Assembly: GCA_032358165.1 (NCBI GenBank)
Contig: JAALGY010000036.1
Coordinates: 1,116,001-1,180,000, forward strand
Direction of reading: 5' to 3'
DNA length: 64,000 nt
Source of the DNA: Diplosphaera chodatii
Taxonomy: Eukaryota > Chlorophyta > Trebouxiophyceae > Prasiolales > Stichococcaceae
Shown: positions 1 to 11,203 of the stretch, in pieces
How the letters are laid out: every line of letters begins with the position of its first letter
Numbering within the stretch: position 1 is the first letter of the stretch
The notes under the pieces: generated by a model
Told to the model about the DNA's origin: nothing
Database searches by the model: none
The model's input: the letters and a program-made list of their open reading frames with translations, nothing else
Translations under genes and position numbers: made by a program

Positions 1-13
1 CAAGGCTAGCAAG

Positions 14-60
<47 letters not shown>

Positions 61-1502
61 AGCAGCAGCAGCATCAGGTACTGCCACTCATGTGTGCAAC
101 CACCTTGCTTGGGAGTTTTGCCGACTTAAGCACACTACGCAGCTGGCTGACGGTCAACATTCCGACAGAAGCATATGCTGCACAGCTTTCGCAAGGAGTG
201 CGCGAATCCTGCTGTACACATCTCTGTAGTCTTCCCCATGGTGATACGCTAACTGATAACAAAGGCTTCCACATTGCAAACGCAGGCATGGGCACACGCG
301 CGGCTCAAGTCTGCACTGGACAAGGCGCAGCCTGGCATGATCTGGCACGTCTCCAGGCGCCGCCCTGAGTTCAATGCTTTCTCCATGGGCTCAGTGCAGC
401 AGCACCCACCGGCTGCTCTAGCTGTCTGCCGCTCTGACAGTGATGGTTGCGGCTCCACTGCGATGCACCCAGCACTGGGACTGGAGGTCTTGAGCCAGCA
501 AGCTGCGGCAACAGCAAATCATGCTCTGAGCAACATACAGCGAGATGAGAAGGTGTGCTGTGCATCAGCAGCTGTAGGCGGTATGCACCATATGGGTTTG
601 GTCCTATGGCTTCCCTGGCATGTCTTGTGTCTGCCAGCATTGCAAGCAAGGCAAGGACCATAGCTCACACATGCTGTTGCCGCCTGCTTATACATATGCT
701 TGGACGCAATTGGTTTGAAGCCAACAATTGCCAGTTGTAGCCCTGGTCTCAGGCGGCAGTATATGAAGCACAGCAGTAGGGCAGCACCACTTGCGTTGCT
801 GAGTTGGGCACCTTCATCTGCAGGCATTGCAGCCTACGGTGGAAGCAGAGTACAATGCGAGAGAGCGCATGCTAGTGGACCCATTTGCTCTGCTCTGGGT
901 CCACACCGGCGAAGACGAGGACTGTTCATGTCCGACCGTGCAGGTGCCTCATCTGCAAGTGTCGCTTGGGATGCGCCACATGAGGCCACATGTGCAAACC
1001 AGTCCATATTACCATCGCATCCCTGTGTAGTCGGCATCCTCCTTGCCGATATGACGTCAAACAAGAGAATTGCACAGTTGCACACATGGCCGTTTGTGGC
1101 ATTCGTGATCACCGGTGGGATGCAGAGTTGCTTGTTGCTGAACACCGAACGCCGCTCGGGCCGCAGGTGCCACAGCCTCCGCAAACAGCGTGGCACGCTC
1201 TGGAACCGGCCATCGACCCGGGATACGGCCTGCAGTACAGCCATCCCGGGGCGGGCGCGCAGCAGCCGCCATACGGCCGTGCGATATATCCGGGACAGTC
1301 ACAGCTCATGGACTGCAGTGCCTGGTGTCCAGCCAGTGCCAGGTGGCGCCAGCAGCCTGTCCTATATACTTGGTGCATGCCGCAACTGCAGTGGCTTCAT
1401 CTGCTTGAGCTGCCACGGCTGCAATGCAGTATCCAGGGCTTGCGGCGTCTGCAGCCGATGGTGCTCATCACAAGAAGTCACAGCAGCACACGGAGTTGCT
1501 GA
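1..1502 (+). CDS. 3' part of an unknown Pro/Gln-rich multi-exon gene, cut by the window edge
   Basis: Four exons keep phase: up to 77 (a proline run then QQQQHQ, donor CAG|GTACTG), 286-552 (begins AWAHARLKSALDKAQPG, ends IQRDEK), 833-943 (begins PTVEAEYNARERMLVDPF, ends CSCPTVQ), and one from 1167 (begins VPQPPQTAWHALEPAIDPGY). The last frame stays open to a stop at 1500-1502, but the real end could lie in a further exon because other frames are also open there. I recognise no domain. Poly-Pro, poly-Gln and aromatic/Gly-rich stretches suggest a regulatory or scaffold protein, which is inference only. The 5' end lies outside the window. Confidence 0.5.
15..72 (+). repeat. (CCG)n-(CAG)n coding microsatellite
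   Basis: About fifteen CCG units are followed by CAG units. Read in frame with the splice donor at 78 they encode poly-Pro followed by QQQQHQ. Such a repeat is likely to vary in length between strains. Confidence 0.85.
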
Positions 1503-2319
1503 GGTTGATGTGCAAAGCTGCAAGCTGCTGATGATTTGTGGGTCAGCTGACATCCCTGCGCCGCTGCAACGGCGCCACACACAGACGTGCTGCCATCATT
1601 CCATGCAGGCGCTTCACGGCCCAGCCAACGCCTGCCGCTGTGGTGAAACAGCAGGTCGGCAATTGGGCACGATTGCATGTCGCCGCCTTTGCTGCCAGGG
1701 CTTCTGAGGAGCAGCACCCATATATAGGATAAGTAGCCTTGGAAGCTGTTGGTGCCGACACCTGCAAATGGCTGGAGCAGATGGACCTCAGTGTTGTGCG
1801 AATGTGTGCACGCGGCGCTCAACAGGACCTGCCTGCTGCCACGATATCCAATGGAATTGGGATCCGCAAGCCCATGAAGATTTTGTCAGCACATGCCCTT
1901 GCGATTGTCAGCTGAGGGCTCATACGTGGTTTGATATCTATATCTGGTATCTGCTTGCTGTAGGGGCAAGCCGTGCACATTTGGCTTTGCAGGATTGGTC
2001 GATGTGTAGAATGTGTAGGCCTCATCACCATCCTGATCACGCACTCCGCCTGTGTGGGCTGTTGCCGTACTGCCGCAGCTGGTCAGTCGAGGAGCACGCT
2101 GCCAGCCGTTACATGCTCCATCTGAAAACAAAACCATTTTTACATAGTTGATCATACGAGATGGGATCAAACAGCAGGCGGCCGCTAGGCGCTGAATTGC
2201 CTGTCAACGGGCAAGCCCGTACTCGGTAGCTCTGGGGCATGTGCTATGCTTACACCAACCTTTGAAGCACCAGCAGAGCCACATGTCAGCTGAACTTCAG
2301 CACAAGGCCTAGACATCAC
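1503..2319. other. Stretch with no gene called
   Basis: Open frames at about 1538-1732 and 1768-2151 (+) are short and lack a clear splice context or known motif. The segment may hold the 3' end of the left-edge gene and the 3' UTR of the minus-strand gene ending at 2320. I see no repeats or RNA genes. Confidence 0.4.
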
Positions 2320-2784
2320 TTAGTCAGCGGAACCGTTGCTGACATCGACCCCGTCCTGAACACCCAGCTGCTTAGCTGGGCTGTCTTGGCACTGCTGTTT
2401 TGAGCACGCATGCAGACTCGTGAGCTCACAACCCGATGGAAGCACATCCAAAACAAGGTCCTCCATATGCTCAGGTGTGGTACGCAACCCCTGAAACTGA
2501 AACTCTGAGCTGCAGCTGAGGAAGGGCCACTTTGCTGAGTTCAGGGCTTGACGGTTGGTTTTCGGTGTCCTTTCCTTTTCCCTTTCCCCTTGACAGATTC
2601 TGAGACTGATTGTATTTGCACATGGCAGCCTTTGAGACCCCACGCCAACTAGGTTGATCAATTCCTGGCGGCAGGCGCCCAGATCCCTCACAGCAGCTTG
2701 CAGCCCCAGCTGCAAAACTGTCATGTGTGCTGAAGTCAAAACTTTTCTGCTTGAAAAGGATCCGCTGCACCCTACTGATGGCAA
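2320..2784 (-). CDS. C-terminal exon(s) of a minus-strand gene, unidentified
   Basis: A minus-strand frame ends with TAA at 2320-2322. Its last part reads as coding sequence from GLRTTPEHMEDLVLDVLPSG to GVDVSNGSAD, after a possible acceptor near 2488. Upstream in the same frame, MTVLQLGLQAAVRDLGACR looks like an amphipathic helix. The exons may be the C-terminus of the GATA gene at 3116-5451 or a separate small gene; I could not find a phase-consistent junction. Its adjacent plus-strand paralog also has a possible short terminal exon with a helical segment (IAALKRLR), which weakly favours the first option. Confidence 0.35.
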   Translation of the reverse strand: MPSVGCSGSFSSRKVLTSAHMTVLQLGLQAAVRDLGACRQELINLVGVGSQRLPCANTISLRICQGEREKERTPKTNRQALNSAKWPFLSCSSEFQFQGLRTTPEHMEDLVLDVLPSGCELTSLHACSKQQCQDSPAKQLGVQDGVDVSNGSAD

Positions 2785-3115
2785 GGTATGTACTGTCTAG
2801 CACCATGCGTTGTCCGCACGTGATCAGCCGCCTGTTGGGGCAAGCTGTGCCGACATGTTAATCTGGTGTTCAGTGTTTTTCTGCCCAGCTGACGCAGCGT
2901 CTTGATGGCCCGTCATGGAGGCACGCTGGTCAGGTTCGTCGCGGCGGCAAGAACAGCATGCTGGCATTGGGGCTAATGCCCGGCATGGTCGCCAGACAGT
3001 GGAGCCCCTGCGGGAAGGCACACGGCAGCCTCTGTGCAGGCGCACACTGTTGATGCCAAGACACGGTGCAGGGCATCCTGCCGCGCATGGCATTCAGATC
3101 ACAGAGCTCATCAGG

Positions 3116-3708
3116 TCAAGCTGCACATGCCGGCCTGCTGGACGAAGCCAAGCCCCCATTGCTGCAGGCCTGGACATGCTGAGCAGCATTGGCACCACAG
3201 CAGCCGGCTCGGCAGCAGCCCGTCGGCTGGCAGACCTGCGAGAGGGGCGGCGGCGGCACTCCAACCAGCAGCTGCTGCGCCGCTGCAAGCGTGGGTGCGC
3301 AGCCCGCCGGCGGCAGCGGGACGGGCAGCCGATGGCCGTAGCCGCGGTACACACCGTCGGTCTGCAGCGTGCACATGAAGGGCAGGCCGAAGGGGGGGTT
3401 GGCGCCTGCGGCGGCGGCAGCGGCCGCGGCGGGAGCCGCCGCTGGCAAGGTTGGCTGCTGCACATGCTGCCACGCCTGCTGCTGGAGCTGCTGCTGCTGC
3501 TGCTGCTGGAAGGGGCTGGGGACGGGGCGCGCAGCCCAGCCCAGGCTACGTGCGCCGTCGATTGCGCCGCCGCCGCCGCCCCCAGCGCGGTGCCGGCGTT
3601 TACGGGGGGCGACGGGCCCCGCGGGGGGCTCGCCCCCGGCCTCCGCCAGCTGCGGCCAGCTGGCCGAGGAGCGACGCAGCTGCCCTGCGACACCCGCGCC
3701 TGACGAGC

Positions 3709-3745
<37 letters not shown>

Positions 3746-5451
3746 TGGCCGTGACAGCGGGGATGCCGCCCCCACCAATGTGCCGGAGCCAGTGTCGCTT
3801 GCATTCTGCAGGCCGTCGTTCATCTTGATCGGTAGACTGATGCACAGGCGCCGGACAACCCGCATGGTGGAGCAGTCAGTCCATGTGTCAATACATGACG
3901 AAGGCTTGTGGCACTGCATGACATGCTTGCTGCAATGGGTAGCTTGTGACCAGCACACCACCGCATCAGAGTGAGGTTGCAGCGCTACCAAGAGCATACC
4001 GACCTGCAGCATCTCCTCGGATTGCTGGCTTGGGGATGACTTGCAGGCGTCGGCGGCTGTGCCGCTGTGGTGAACGCGGCATGGATCCTGCAGCCAGGGG
4101 CCCCGCGGTCAACAAGGGACTGTCCGTTGCCCAGCACGAGCCGGTCTGGCTGCTGCAGACAGACTGACGGCTGCCTGCTGGCACTCTGCCACGGCTGACC
4201 CCAGGCACGGCCTGCTGCCAGCCGCCAAGCAGAGGCAAGGCCACCCTGCAGGCCGGTCGCCGGTGCCGCCGGCGGGGACGGGGCTGCGCACCTGGCCGCG
4301 AATGCGGCGGCCGGGCGGCGGCGGCGCGCGCAGCACGCCCTTCGACGCGAACATGATGCCGCAGGCGTTGCACAGGGTGCGCGCGCCGGCGGGCCCCCGC
4401 CGCATGAGCGGCGTGTTGGCCTCGCTGGTGCCGCAGTTGGCGCACCGCACGCTGCCGCTGTCGGCCTGCGGGCCCACGCAGCAGCAGGGAACATCGGCGG
4501 TGCGCGCTGCCACCCAGGTGGGCGCCGAGCAGGCGGCGTCCAGGGGACTCTATGCGCGCCGTCGCAGCATCAGCATGATGCATGACCCCGAGCACCCTGC
4601 AGCAGCATGCTGACGCACCTGCAGCCGAACCCGCTCGAGCTGGTCCTGCTTCTTCTTCTTGTAGCGCATCAGGCTGGCCTGCAAACCGGGGCCGGCCCGC
4701 CGTGAAGGCCATGCTGTGAAGGCTCAACGGTGTGCTGCTTGGAGGTGATGCATGACAGGTGCTCGAGGCAGCGCCGGGCATGCACGTGTGCAGCCACCTG
4801 GCGGTACTCTCGGGTGGTCAGCGGCGTGGGCTGCGCGGCGTCAAAGTCCCGGCTGTCCACCACCAGGCTCAGCAGCAGGTGCAGCTGCGATGCAACACCG
4901 GCACACAGGCTCACGACCTCGCAGCGGCTTTGCACCAGCTGGCACGCAGCGCCCGCATCAGCGTGCTGACAGCAACGCCGTGCCGCTGGGCAACAACGGC
5001 AGGAGAGACAGCTGGCGCTGGGCTGGCCACAGACGCAGGTGCACCTTTGCAGGCGGCACACCCTGGAACTCGTGCACCACGCCCGCATACACCAGGCGCA
5101 GGCGGCCCAAAGCATCGCCCTGGGCGGGCATCTGCAGTTCAGGACCTGCACACGAACACCGTAACAGCCCCTTGCACAGGCGTGCTGCGCTGTGGCAGGC
5201 GCAAGAACCCCATCAGCAGTCTTGTGGCCAGGTCAAGTGGCTTCCCACGTCAAGCGAAGAGTACACAGCAGGGCCTTCTCACTCTCTGGGCCGTGACAGT
5301 GTGCAGCCGCACAGTCCAGCATCTCCGCTGCCGCCGGCACACCCGCGGCACACGGCTTCGCAGTGCGGCACATGCTCTGCTGCGCCCCGGCCGCGGAGCC
5401 AGGGCCTGCAGGCATCCGCATGAAGCATCGCGGGCAGCAGTTGACCACAGT
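3116..5451 (-). CDS. TIFY-CCT-GATA zinc-finger transcription factor (ZML-like), paralog 1
   Basis: Minus-strand exons: 5451-5265, 5145-5045, 4884-4798, 4678-4619, 4465-4292 and 3805-3116. Phase is kept at every junction. The 5145 exon carries a TIFY-like core, [13 protein letters not shown], then the proline-containing PPAK that normally precedes the helical half. The next two exons give [10 protein letters not shown] and a 20-residue CCT-like basic helix, [20 protein letters not shown]. The GATA finger follows: CANC, 20 residues, CNAC, with [15 protein letters not shown]2CX20CX2C fingers together with TIFY and CCT are known from plant class C GATA (ZML) factors. The last exon is low complexity: a proline run near 3740, RKRRHR (possible nuclear localisation signal), and poly-Gln near 3500. 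The frame stops at 3116-3118. Inference: a nuclear DNA-binding regulator. The N-terminus is uncertain; the first Met in exon 1 is about residue 11, and a further 5' exon (5614-5960) may join in phase. Confidence 0.8.
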
Positions 5452-5613
5452 CTGCAAATGGGGATAGGGCATACGTAGCCACACGGGCTGGCGAGGCAGA
5501 TGTTGCCCCACTGTCATGGCAGACGATGTTTGCGGCTGCTTGAGGACGTGGAATCATCGTTGCCATCTTGAAGCCTGGCAGAGCCGTGGTTCCGGGTCTG
5601 CATTGGTCTGTAC

Positions 5614-5960
5614 GGTTGAGATGCACTGCCAGGCGTCCCCGCACCGCAGGTCCCGCACGGCCGCCTCAGGAACGTGAACGTACAGCTGTGATCGCATGCC
5701 TGCCTCGGAGGGGTTGTTGCCAAGCACCTGGGGACGAGTCAGGGCCCCAACCAAGGCGTCAGTTTTGCTTTTCAGATGTCGGAAAAAGGTGAGAGGGTTC
5801 ACCTCGGCGCTGCCGTCGGTCGTGATGCAGCAATCCCCACTGACCACCACGCGGGCGCCTGCCGGCGCAAGCTTGCTGCCGGCTGGTGGGAGCAGCGCTC
5901 TTGTGTGGGCCAGCTGTTTGGAACCCTCCGGAACCGCTTCCGAAGCTATGAACTGTGGTG
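5614..5960 (-). CDS. Coding-like exon between the two GATA genes, possibly the 5' exon of paralog 1
   Basis: The minus frame is open for over 110 codons and has coding-like composition (SEAVPEGSKQLAHTRALLPP, then KTDALVGALTRPQVLGNNPS and RSQLYVHVPEAAVRDLRCGD). A donor ACC|GTACAG at 5614/5613 is phase 0, which matches the phase-0 acceptor of the GATA paralog 1 exon at 5451. The exon has no ATG before an upstream stop, so it must begin at an acceptor (for example just after TACGTCAG) or use another start. I recognise no domain. It could instead belong to a separate gene. Confidence 0.4.
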
Positions 5961-6115
5961 GGCTGACGTAAACCTTTGAGCAGTGGATGATGTAAGCCTA
6001 TGTTGGAAACAAAAGCCTGTGCCTAGCTCGTGCTCGCGGTCCTTGCCACCCGCACAAGCGTCCCGGGCGGTCTAGCTGATGGAATAGGCGAGAGCCTCTG
6101 TGACTGCAAGGCGAC

Positions 6116-7670
6116 ATGGCCTCGGAGGCGCCACTGCCGGGACAGCCAGGTCATGCGCCACAGCTGGACGCGGCACGGCGACCCGACGGCGGGGGCCCGG
6201 CCCCAGAGCGGCACCGTCGCCTTAGCCTCCTGTACGCCGGCGGCACACACAGCTTCCCGGACGTGGCGCCCGAGAAGGCGCGGTTAAAGCCTGTGCAAGA
6301 CCTACTATGGTCCCTGTTTGGCATGTGCCTGTCTAGGCCGGCGACAGGGCCTGCAGCCGACTGGAAAATTACCAATGCAGGTCGCGCTGTTGCTGGATCT
6401 GCTACAGGATGGCGAGGGCGTCGAGGTGGACCCCAACGACGTGTCGCCAGCCGAGTATCGGAGGGTGATCGACCCGCTTCGCCTGGCCGGTCTGCGAAGC
6501 TGTTCGATTTAATCACCACAGCAGCTTGCCGCTCCAGATATCTGCATCGCCTGACGCGCAGCTAGGCTGCTGCTACCGGTCAGTGCATTGGTGCTGAACT
6601 GCAAGGGTGGCAGTGAACCCCCTAGCGCATGCCGACCGCGGTCAGTCAGGCTTGGGTGTGCTGTCGCAGATCCACCTGCACCGGTACATGGACAAGCAGC
6701 GGGAGAGCGTGATGGAGCAGCACCGGCAGGTGGGCCGGCCCCTGCATCCATGCCTGCAGCAGCCTGGCGGCGCGTGCTGATGCGCTGGTCTCTTGGCACC
6801 ACAGCTCCCTTCTCCACCTCTTCACGGCTGCAGCAGGACGGGCAGCGCGTGTGATGCAGGCACGAAAACGCAGCGCGAGCCCCCCCGGCAGCACGGAGTC
6901 TGGTGGCGAGGCAGCGGCCGGGGCGCCGGCAATGAGCCGGCACCTCAGCGAGCCGCTGCCGGCGGAGCTGCCGGACTTGGCGCACAGCCGCCTTGGCGCC
7001 GGGGCCGGGCCTAGCGGCCGCCTGGGCAGCGCGTGGCGGTGCGGCAACTGCGACGCGCGCGATGCTGAGACGCCAATGCGGCGCCGGGGGCCGGACGGCC
7101 CCGGCACGCTGTGCAACGCCTGCGGCCTGATGTACAGCTCCAAGGGCGTCCTGCGTGCGCTGGAGGACCACACGCCCGCTGCAGAGCCCCAGGTCGCCGG
7201 CACCTGGCAGCTGGTTGTGGTCCTCGACGGGCACTGCGCCCTGTAATGTGTGTCATCGAGCAGGGTGCTGAAGTTACATGGCGTCAGCATTGCAACGCTG
7301 CACACACCACCAGGGTCACCAAGCCGATGAGGTTGATACACTGCTGCAGGACGAAGAGCTTGACAATCAGGTTGCCATGCACGGGGGTGCCTCGTCTACA
7401 CGCGTGCTGTCACTATCATGCGGTTTCGCCAGCGCTGCTGACGTGAACCCTATCCACTCCTCATGTGCTGTCCGTCATGAAATCACCGTGCTTTGATCGG
7501 CAGGACCATGTGCTCCTCATCTACTCGACTGACAGATCGCTTGCTAAATGAATTCTCTGCAACACCCACCACTGTGTTGCCCTGTTGCAGGCCCAGCCCA
7601 GAAGCAGTCAGCCTCCCGACCTGCAGCTGCTGCCGCCTGTGGTGCAGCATTTGCAGCCACAACTGCCGCC

Positions 7671-7705
<35 letters not shown>

Positions 7706-8883
7706 CGCCGCCGCAGCCCCCGCTGGCGGATTGGGTGGCAGCTGTGAGTGGAGAGGACTGCGCGGGTTTGCGCCGCATGTCCACCAGCTGGCCGCTGGCG
7801 GTCGATACATCCGCAATTCGCAGCCTTGTCTCGCTCCTCCTCCCCAGTGGACCCGCAGGTGCGGGGGGTGTAACTGCCGCTGCGTTGGCATCAGTCAGCG
7901 GTGCCAGCAGCACTGTCCCAGCAGCTTTGCACCCCAGCGCGCTGGGCATCGAGCTGCGTCTCATTGCTGCCGGCGGCCCAGGGTTTGCACCGGCGAGCAT
8001 GCACCCGCAGGCGCCCGTCAGCACGTATGTCAGCCCTTTCGCCCACCAGCAGCAGCGGCTGTCCCCGCCGCAGATGTTGCCAGCGGCGCCAGCCTCCGGA
8101 GCCAGCTGTGTGCCGCTGCCGCAGCTGCAGCCGGATCCGCAGCCTCAGTGGCGCCGCCAGTCGTGGCCACTGCATGCCGTCAGCTCACCAGATGCAGCCC
8201 ACCCGGCGCAGGCAGCTGCTGCAATGCTGCCTGACATCGGCGCCTCGCCCTGGAGCCGCCTCAGCGATCCGCTTCCAGCTGCCAGCGGCGGCCCATTCGC
8301 AGCGCCACCGCCAACGCCCGCCCGGGACCTGCAGCTGCAGAGTGCGCCGGCCCAGGCCGCGCAGGACGCCGCCACCGCCGACGAGGAGGACAGCTTCGGC
8401 GCGCTGGGCTTCGACTTCAGCTGGGCAATCGGGGATGTGCCGGCGCCGGCGGGCGGGCCCGCCGCCGCCCCGGCCGAGCTGACCCGCGCGGCCGAGGAGC
8501 TGGTGCCACTGTCGCGCGACTCCATCGAGGCGCGTGCAAAATGCTGCTCTGCTTCCCAGTTGCTCAGTTCTGTACACCTGGGGCCGCGGCGCTGCTGCAG
8601 CGGCTCGTGTGCAGCTGTGCAGCGCTTCCTGAGCGTGCGGCTGCCCAGCGCTGGATCTGGACTCAGCGGGCGCACCCATCCTGCATTGAAAGCCCGTGGT
8701 GCCACCCTGGTGGCAAGTAGCCCTGTTCGCCACCCGCAGCAACACTGCATGCGATTTGTCCACATGAGCTGACTCTGCTTCCAGGGAGCAATAGCTGCGC
8801 TCAAGCGCCTGCGCTGCTGTACCCTTGTGCTACATTCATCCCGGCATGATGTGTGCGACCTTGCAGCAACCCGGTCAGACTGA
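6116..8883 (+). CDS. TIFY-CCT-GATA zinc-finger transcription factor (ZML-like), paralog 2
   Basis: Exons: 6116-6277, 6381-6464, 6670-6729, 6860-7192, 7591-8529 and 8785-8883. ATG 6116 is chosen because the exon runs directly into the TIFY-like core RRLSLLYAGGTHSFPDVAP. Exon 2 is VALLLDLLQDGEGVEVDP. Exon 3 is a 20-residue CCT-like helix, IHLHRYMDKQRESVMEQHRQ, exactly the length of the matching exon in paralog 1. Exon 4 ends with the GATA finger: CGNC, 20 residues, CNAC, then GLMYSSKGVLRALE. Exon 5 is long and Gln/Pro/Ala-rich with an 11-Gln run and an acidic aromatic patch, DEEDSFGALGFDFSWAIG, which resembles an activation domain. The first intron must be GC-AG (AAG|GCGCGG) to keep the conserved junction. 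The last intron is less certain; without it the frame stops at 8770-8772. The gene is transcribed away from paralog 1, with about 0.7 kb between them if paralog 1 starts in its 5451 exon. Confidence 0.82.
7672..7704 (+). repeat. (CAG)n coding microsatellite (poly-Gln)
   Basis: About eleven CAG units encode an uninterrupted glutamine run in the long exon of GATA paralog 2. Paralog 1 has a Gln-rich tract in the equivalent position, read from CTG units near 3490-3510 on the plus strand. Confidence 0.9.
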
Positions 8884-9641
8884 CTGCAGTGACATGCTTC
8901 TGATGCAGTCTCTGCTGGGGTGCTTTGGCAGCGAAGAGCTGCCACCACCGCACCAGGCACCGAAGGCCTGTGGCGACATCCCAGCCTCACAGGATGGCCG
9001 AGTGCCACAGCCAATGTCGGCCGCTACACGGATGGTGCCTGGCTTCCCTGCTTCCTCCACTGTCAGCAGAAAGGGACGCCCACCCCATTATCATGTGGCT
9101 TGGGCGCACTGCGCTTGTGTTCAGCATAGCATAAGTGCAGCATCTGTGGCTTTTGAACCTAGTACGCCTACAGCCATGCTTCTGCAACGATGTTGCACAC
9201 TTGATTTCAGACACGCACATGGCTCAGGTGCTGCTTGCAGGAGGAGTGACATGGGCCACGACAGCTGTATGGCGGGAACATCGATGCATCCAGAGGCTTG
9301 CACCCTTTGAGAAGTCAGCGCGGTTGATGAACAGTTTTTGCGGCGGGGCAGACGGACGGCATCCATAACCTGGTCACAGCCACAGTCCGGGCGCACCCCG
9401 GATAAGTGCCTGTGCAGTCGAGGGAGGCCAAAATGGGCTGAGGTGCATGCCTGGGACGCGGGGCAATTGTGCAGAGCATTTTCGTAGATATGCAGGGTAG
9501 GGTTTGAGCATCGCACACAACGGTGCAGTTGTTCTGGTGGAGTGGAACACACTTGCCGAGCTGGTTGTCAGCAGAACGGACATTCAGTGCAAAGCACTGA
9601 ACGTGCATTCAGCACAAGGGTCTGGAACACGTGGTGTCATC
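8884..9641. other. Stretch with no gene called
   Basis: This follows GATA paralog 2 and may include its 3' UTR. Open frames on both strands (for example 8825-9310 plus and 9121-9552 minus) have no consistent splice structure or recognisable motif. Confidence 0.35.
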
Positions 9642-10028
9642 AGTGGCGGCGGTGTTACCTGGGTGCGCTGCAGCGCGCAGTCGCAGCAGTTCGCCTGCTG
9701 AATGTGCACTAGCTGCATTTAAAATCATGTCTTGTTGCTCGCCTTCGTTTTGGTGCTGCATCATCAGGTTCAGTGACTTTGGCAGTGTCAACGCATTGTG
9801 TGTATCAGTGATGTCGTTTTGGTCGTGCGTGGAAGTGTCGGAGTCCAAGTCGTGAGCACCGGTTGCAGCATTCTTATGCTGCCTGAATTGACGACTTGTA
9901 CCACTTGACCTGCGGATGATGCAGTGGCATCCTGTGAAACCACACCGGCCTGCTGGAGGTGACCGCTGACCAGCACAAGTAGGGATGCTGCATTTACCAT
10001 TAAGCATGGTCGTCGACAGTTCACTCAT
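9642..10028 (-). CDS. Possible small minus-strand gene, unknown
   Basis: ATG at 10026-10028 starts MSELSTTMLN, then a phase-1 donor (AAT G|GTAAAT). A second exon from an acceptor near 9965 continues in the compatible phase with coding-like text: GAHDLDSDTSTHDQNDITD, then LNLMMQHQNEGEQQDMILN and HSAGELLRLRAAAHP, ending at donor CAG|GTAACA near 9642. It is rich in Asp, His, Thr and Gln. An alternative frame over the start of exon 2 is also open, so the exact splice is unclear. Downstream exons were not identified. Confidence 0.3.
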
Positions 10029-10318
10029 ATTTCATTGCCCAGATACCCAAGGGGAAAAACGCAGCCTGAAGATGTTGGTTTGAAGTGCAGCACGAGCCCG
10101 TACAGGGCAAGGACTGGGAGGTGAAGGGGTTGAAGTGGCATGATCATCACATGGCCTTGTCCGGTAAGACTGGATGGACTTGTCTAGTCAGCACCTTGCT
10201 GGCTGCGGGCCTGCGGCACGGATCAACGCCGATTGCCAACGCCACAACCAGCGGAGTGAACGGCTTGAGGTCTGCAAGACTGTCTGCATGCATCTTGGAA
10301 GACATGAAGCATTAGGAT

Positions 10319-10351
10319 CGACCAAAAGTGCTTAGGACGACCAAAAGTGCT
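10319..10351. repeat. Short direct repeat
   Basis: The 14-mer CGACCAAAAGTGCT occurs twice, 19 bp apart, in otherwise non-coding sequence. No function is apparent. Confidence 0.6.
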
Positions 10352-11203
10352 CCTTTCAGTTCCCTTAAACCCTCCTACACCCTTTTCCAGAAAGTGATGC
10401 CGCTCTCCACATGCACGCACAATTTCACGGCTGGAGCAACGCCCTCGAGCGGCGAGTGCTCGCTTGTAGCACAGCAACAACACAACACGGACAGCACTGT
10501 TATATGATCACGAGCGAGAGGCCGCCATAACCAGCTGCGGTCGCTGTCGCGTAGTCGTCGGCGAGGAAGGTTGCGGAGGTCAACAAAGGACGCGCACCAT
10601 TTATGTCAGGTGGTAAACATGGTTGTCAGTGGAGTTCAGTCCAGGTGCGAGGTCGTCGAGGCCGCCGCAGTGGATCAGCCCCAGCAGGCAGCAGACATGC
10701 TCCAGCCGCTGCAGCATGATCATCGTGATGATCGCCGTCAGATGAAGGCAGCTGGCCGAGCTGCTGGAACATGCATAGTGAGATATCCAAGCCCCTTTCT
10801 CGGGGCGCAAAGCAGTGTCTATTGTCTGGCAAATTCCCCTGATGCAAATTGCGTAGCACAGTTCTTCCCTCTGGATGGCAGGTTGCCCACTGCGGTACGA
10901 GCCTCAAGGGCGAGGCAATGTTTTATCGCCGATCGCGCTGTTGCAAGCTTCATGCTTCGGCCAATGAGGTAGGAGCCGGTATGCCAGCTAGCCATGCACG
11001 CAGCTGATATTACTACCAGAAACGACTATGCATATCAAATAATTTGCAGAGCATACGCTTTGTTGTGTCTGCAAAACCATCGCAGCGCACCCAAGACAGA
11101 CGACTGCATGTGTACGGACAATATGACGTGTGCCTGCGACATGATTGCTGGCCGCGCTCTGCAAACGAAGCATGATTCGTGTTGAGCATCCGTACCGCCT
11201 CAG

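Noticed and set aside
700..1707. 335-codon plus-strand open frame
   Set aside because: It overlaps exons 833-943 and 1167-1502, whose frames have clear splice sites and better composition. The long frame is Cys/Ser/Arg-rich and looks like a GC-driven shadow.
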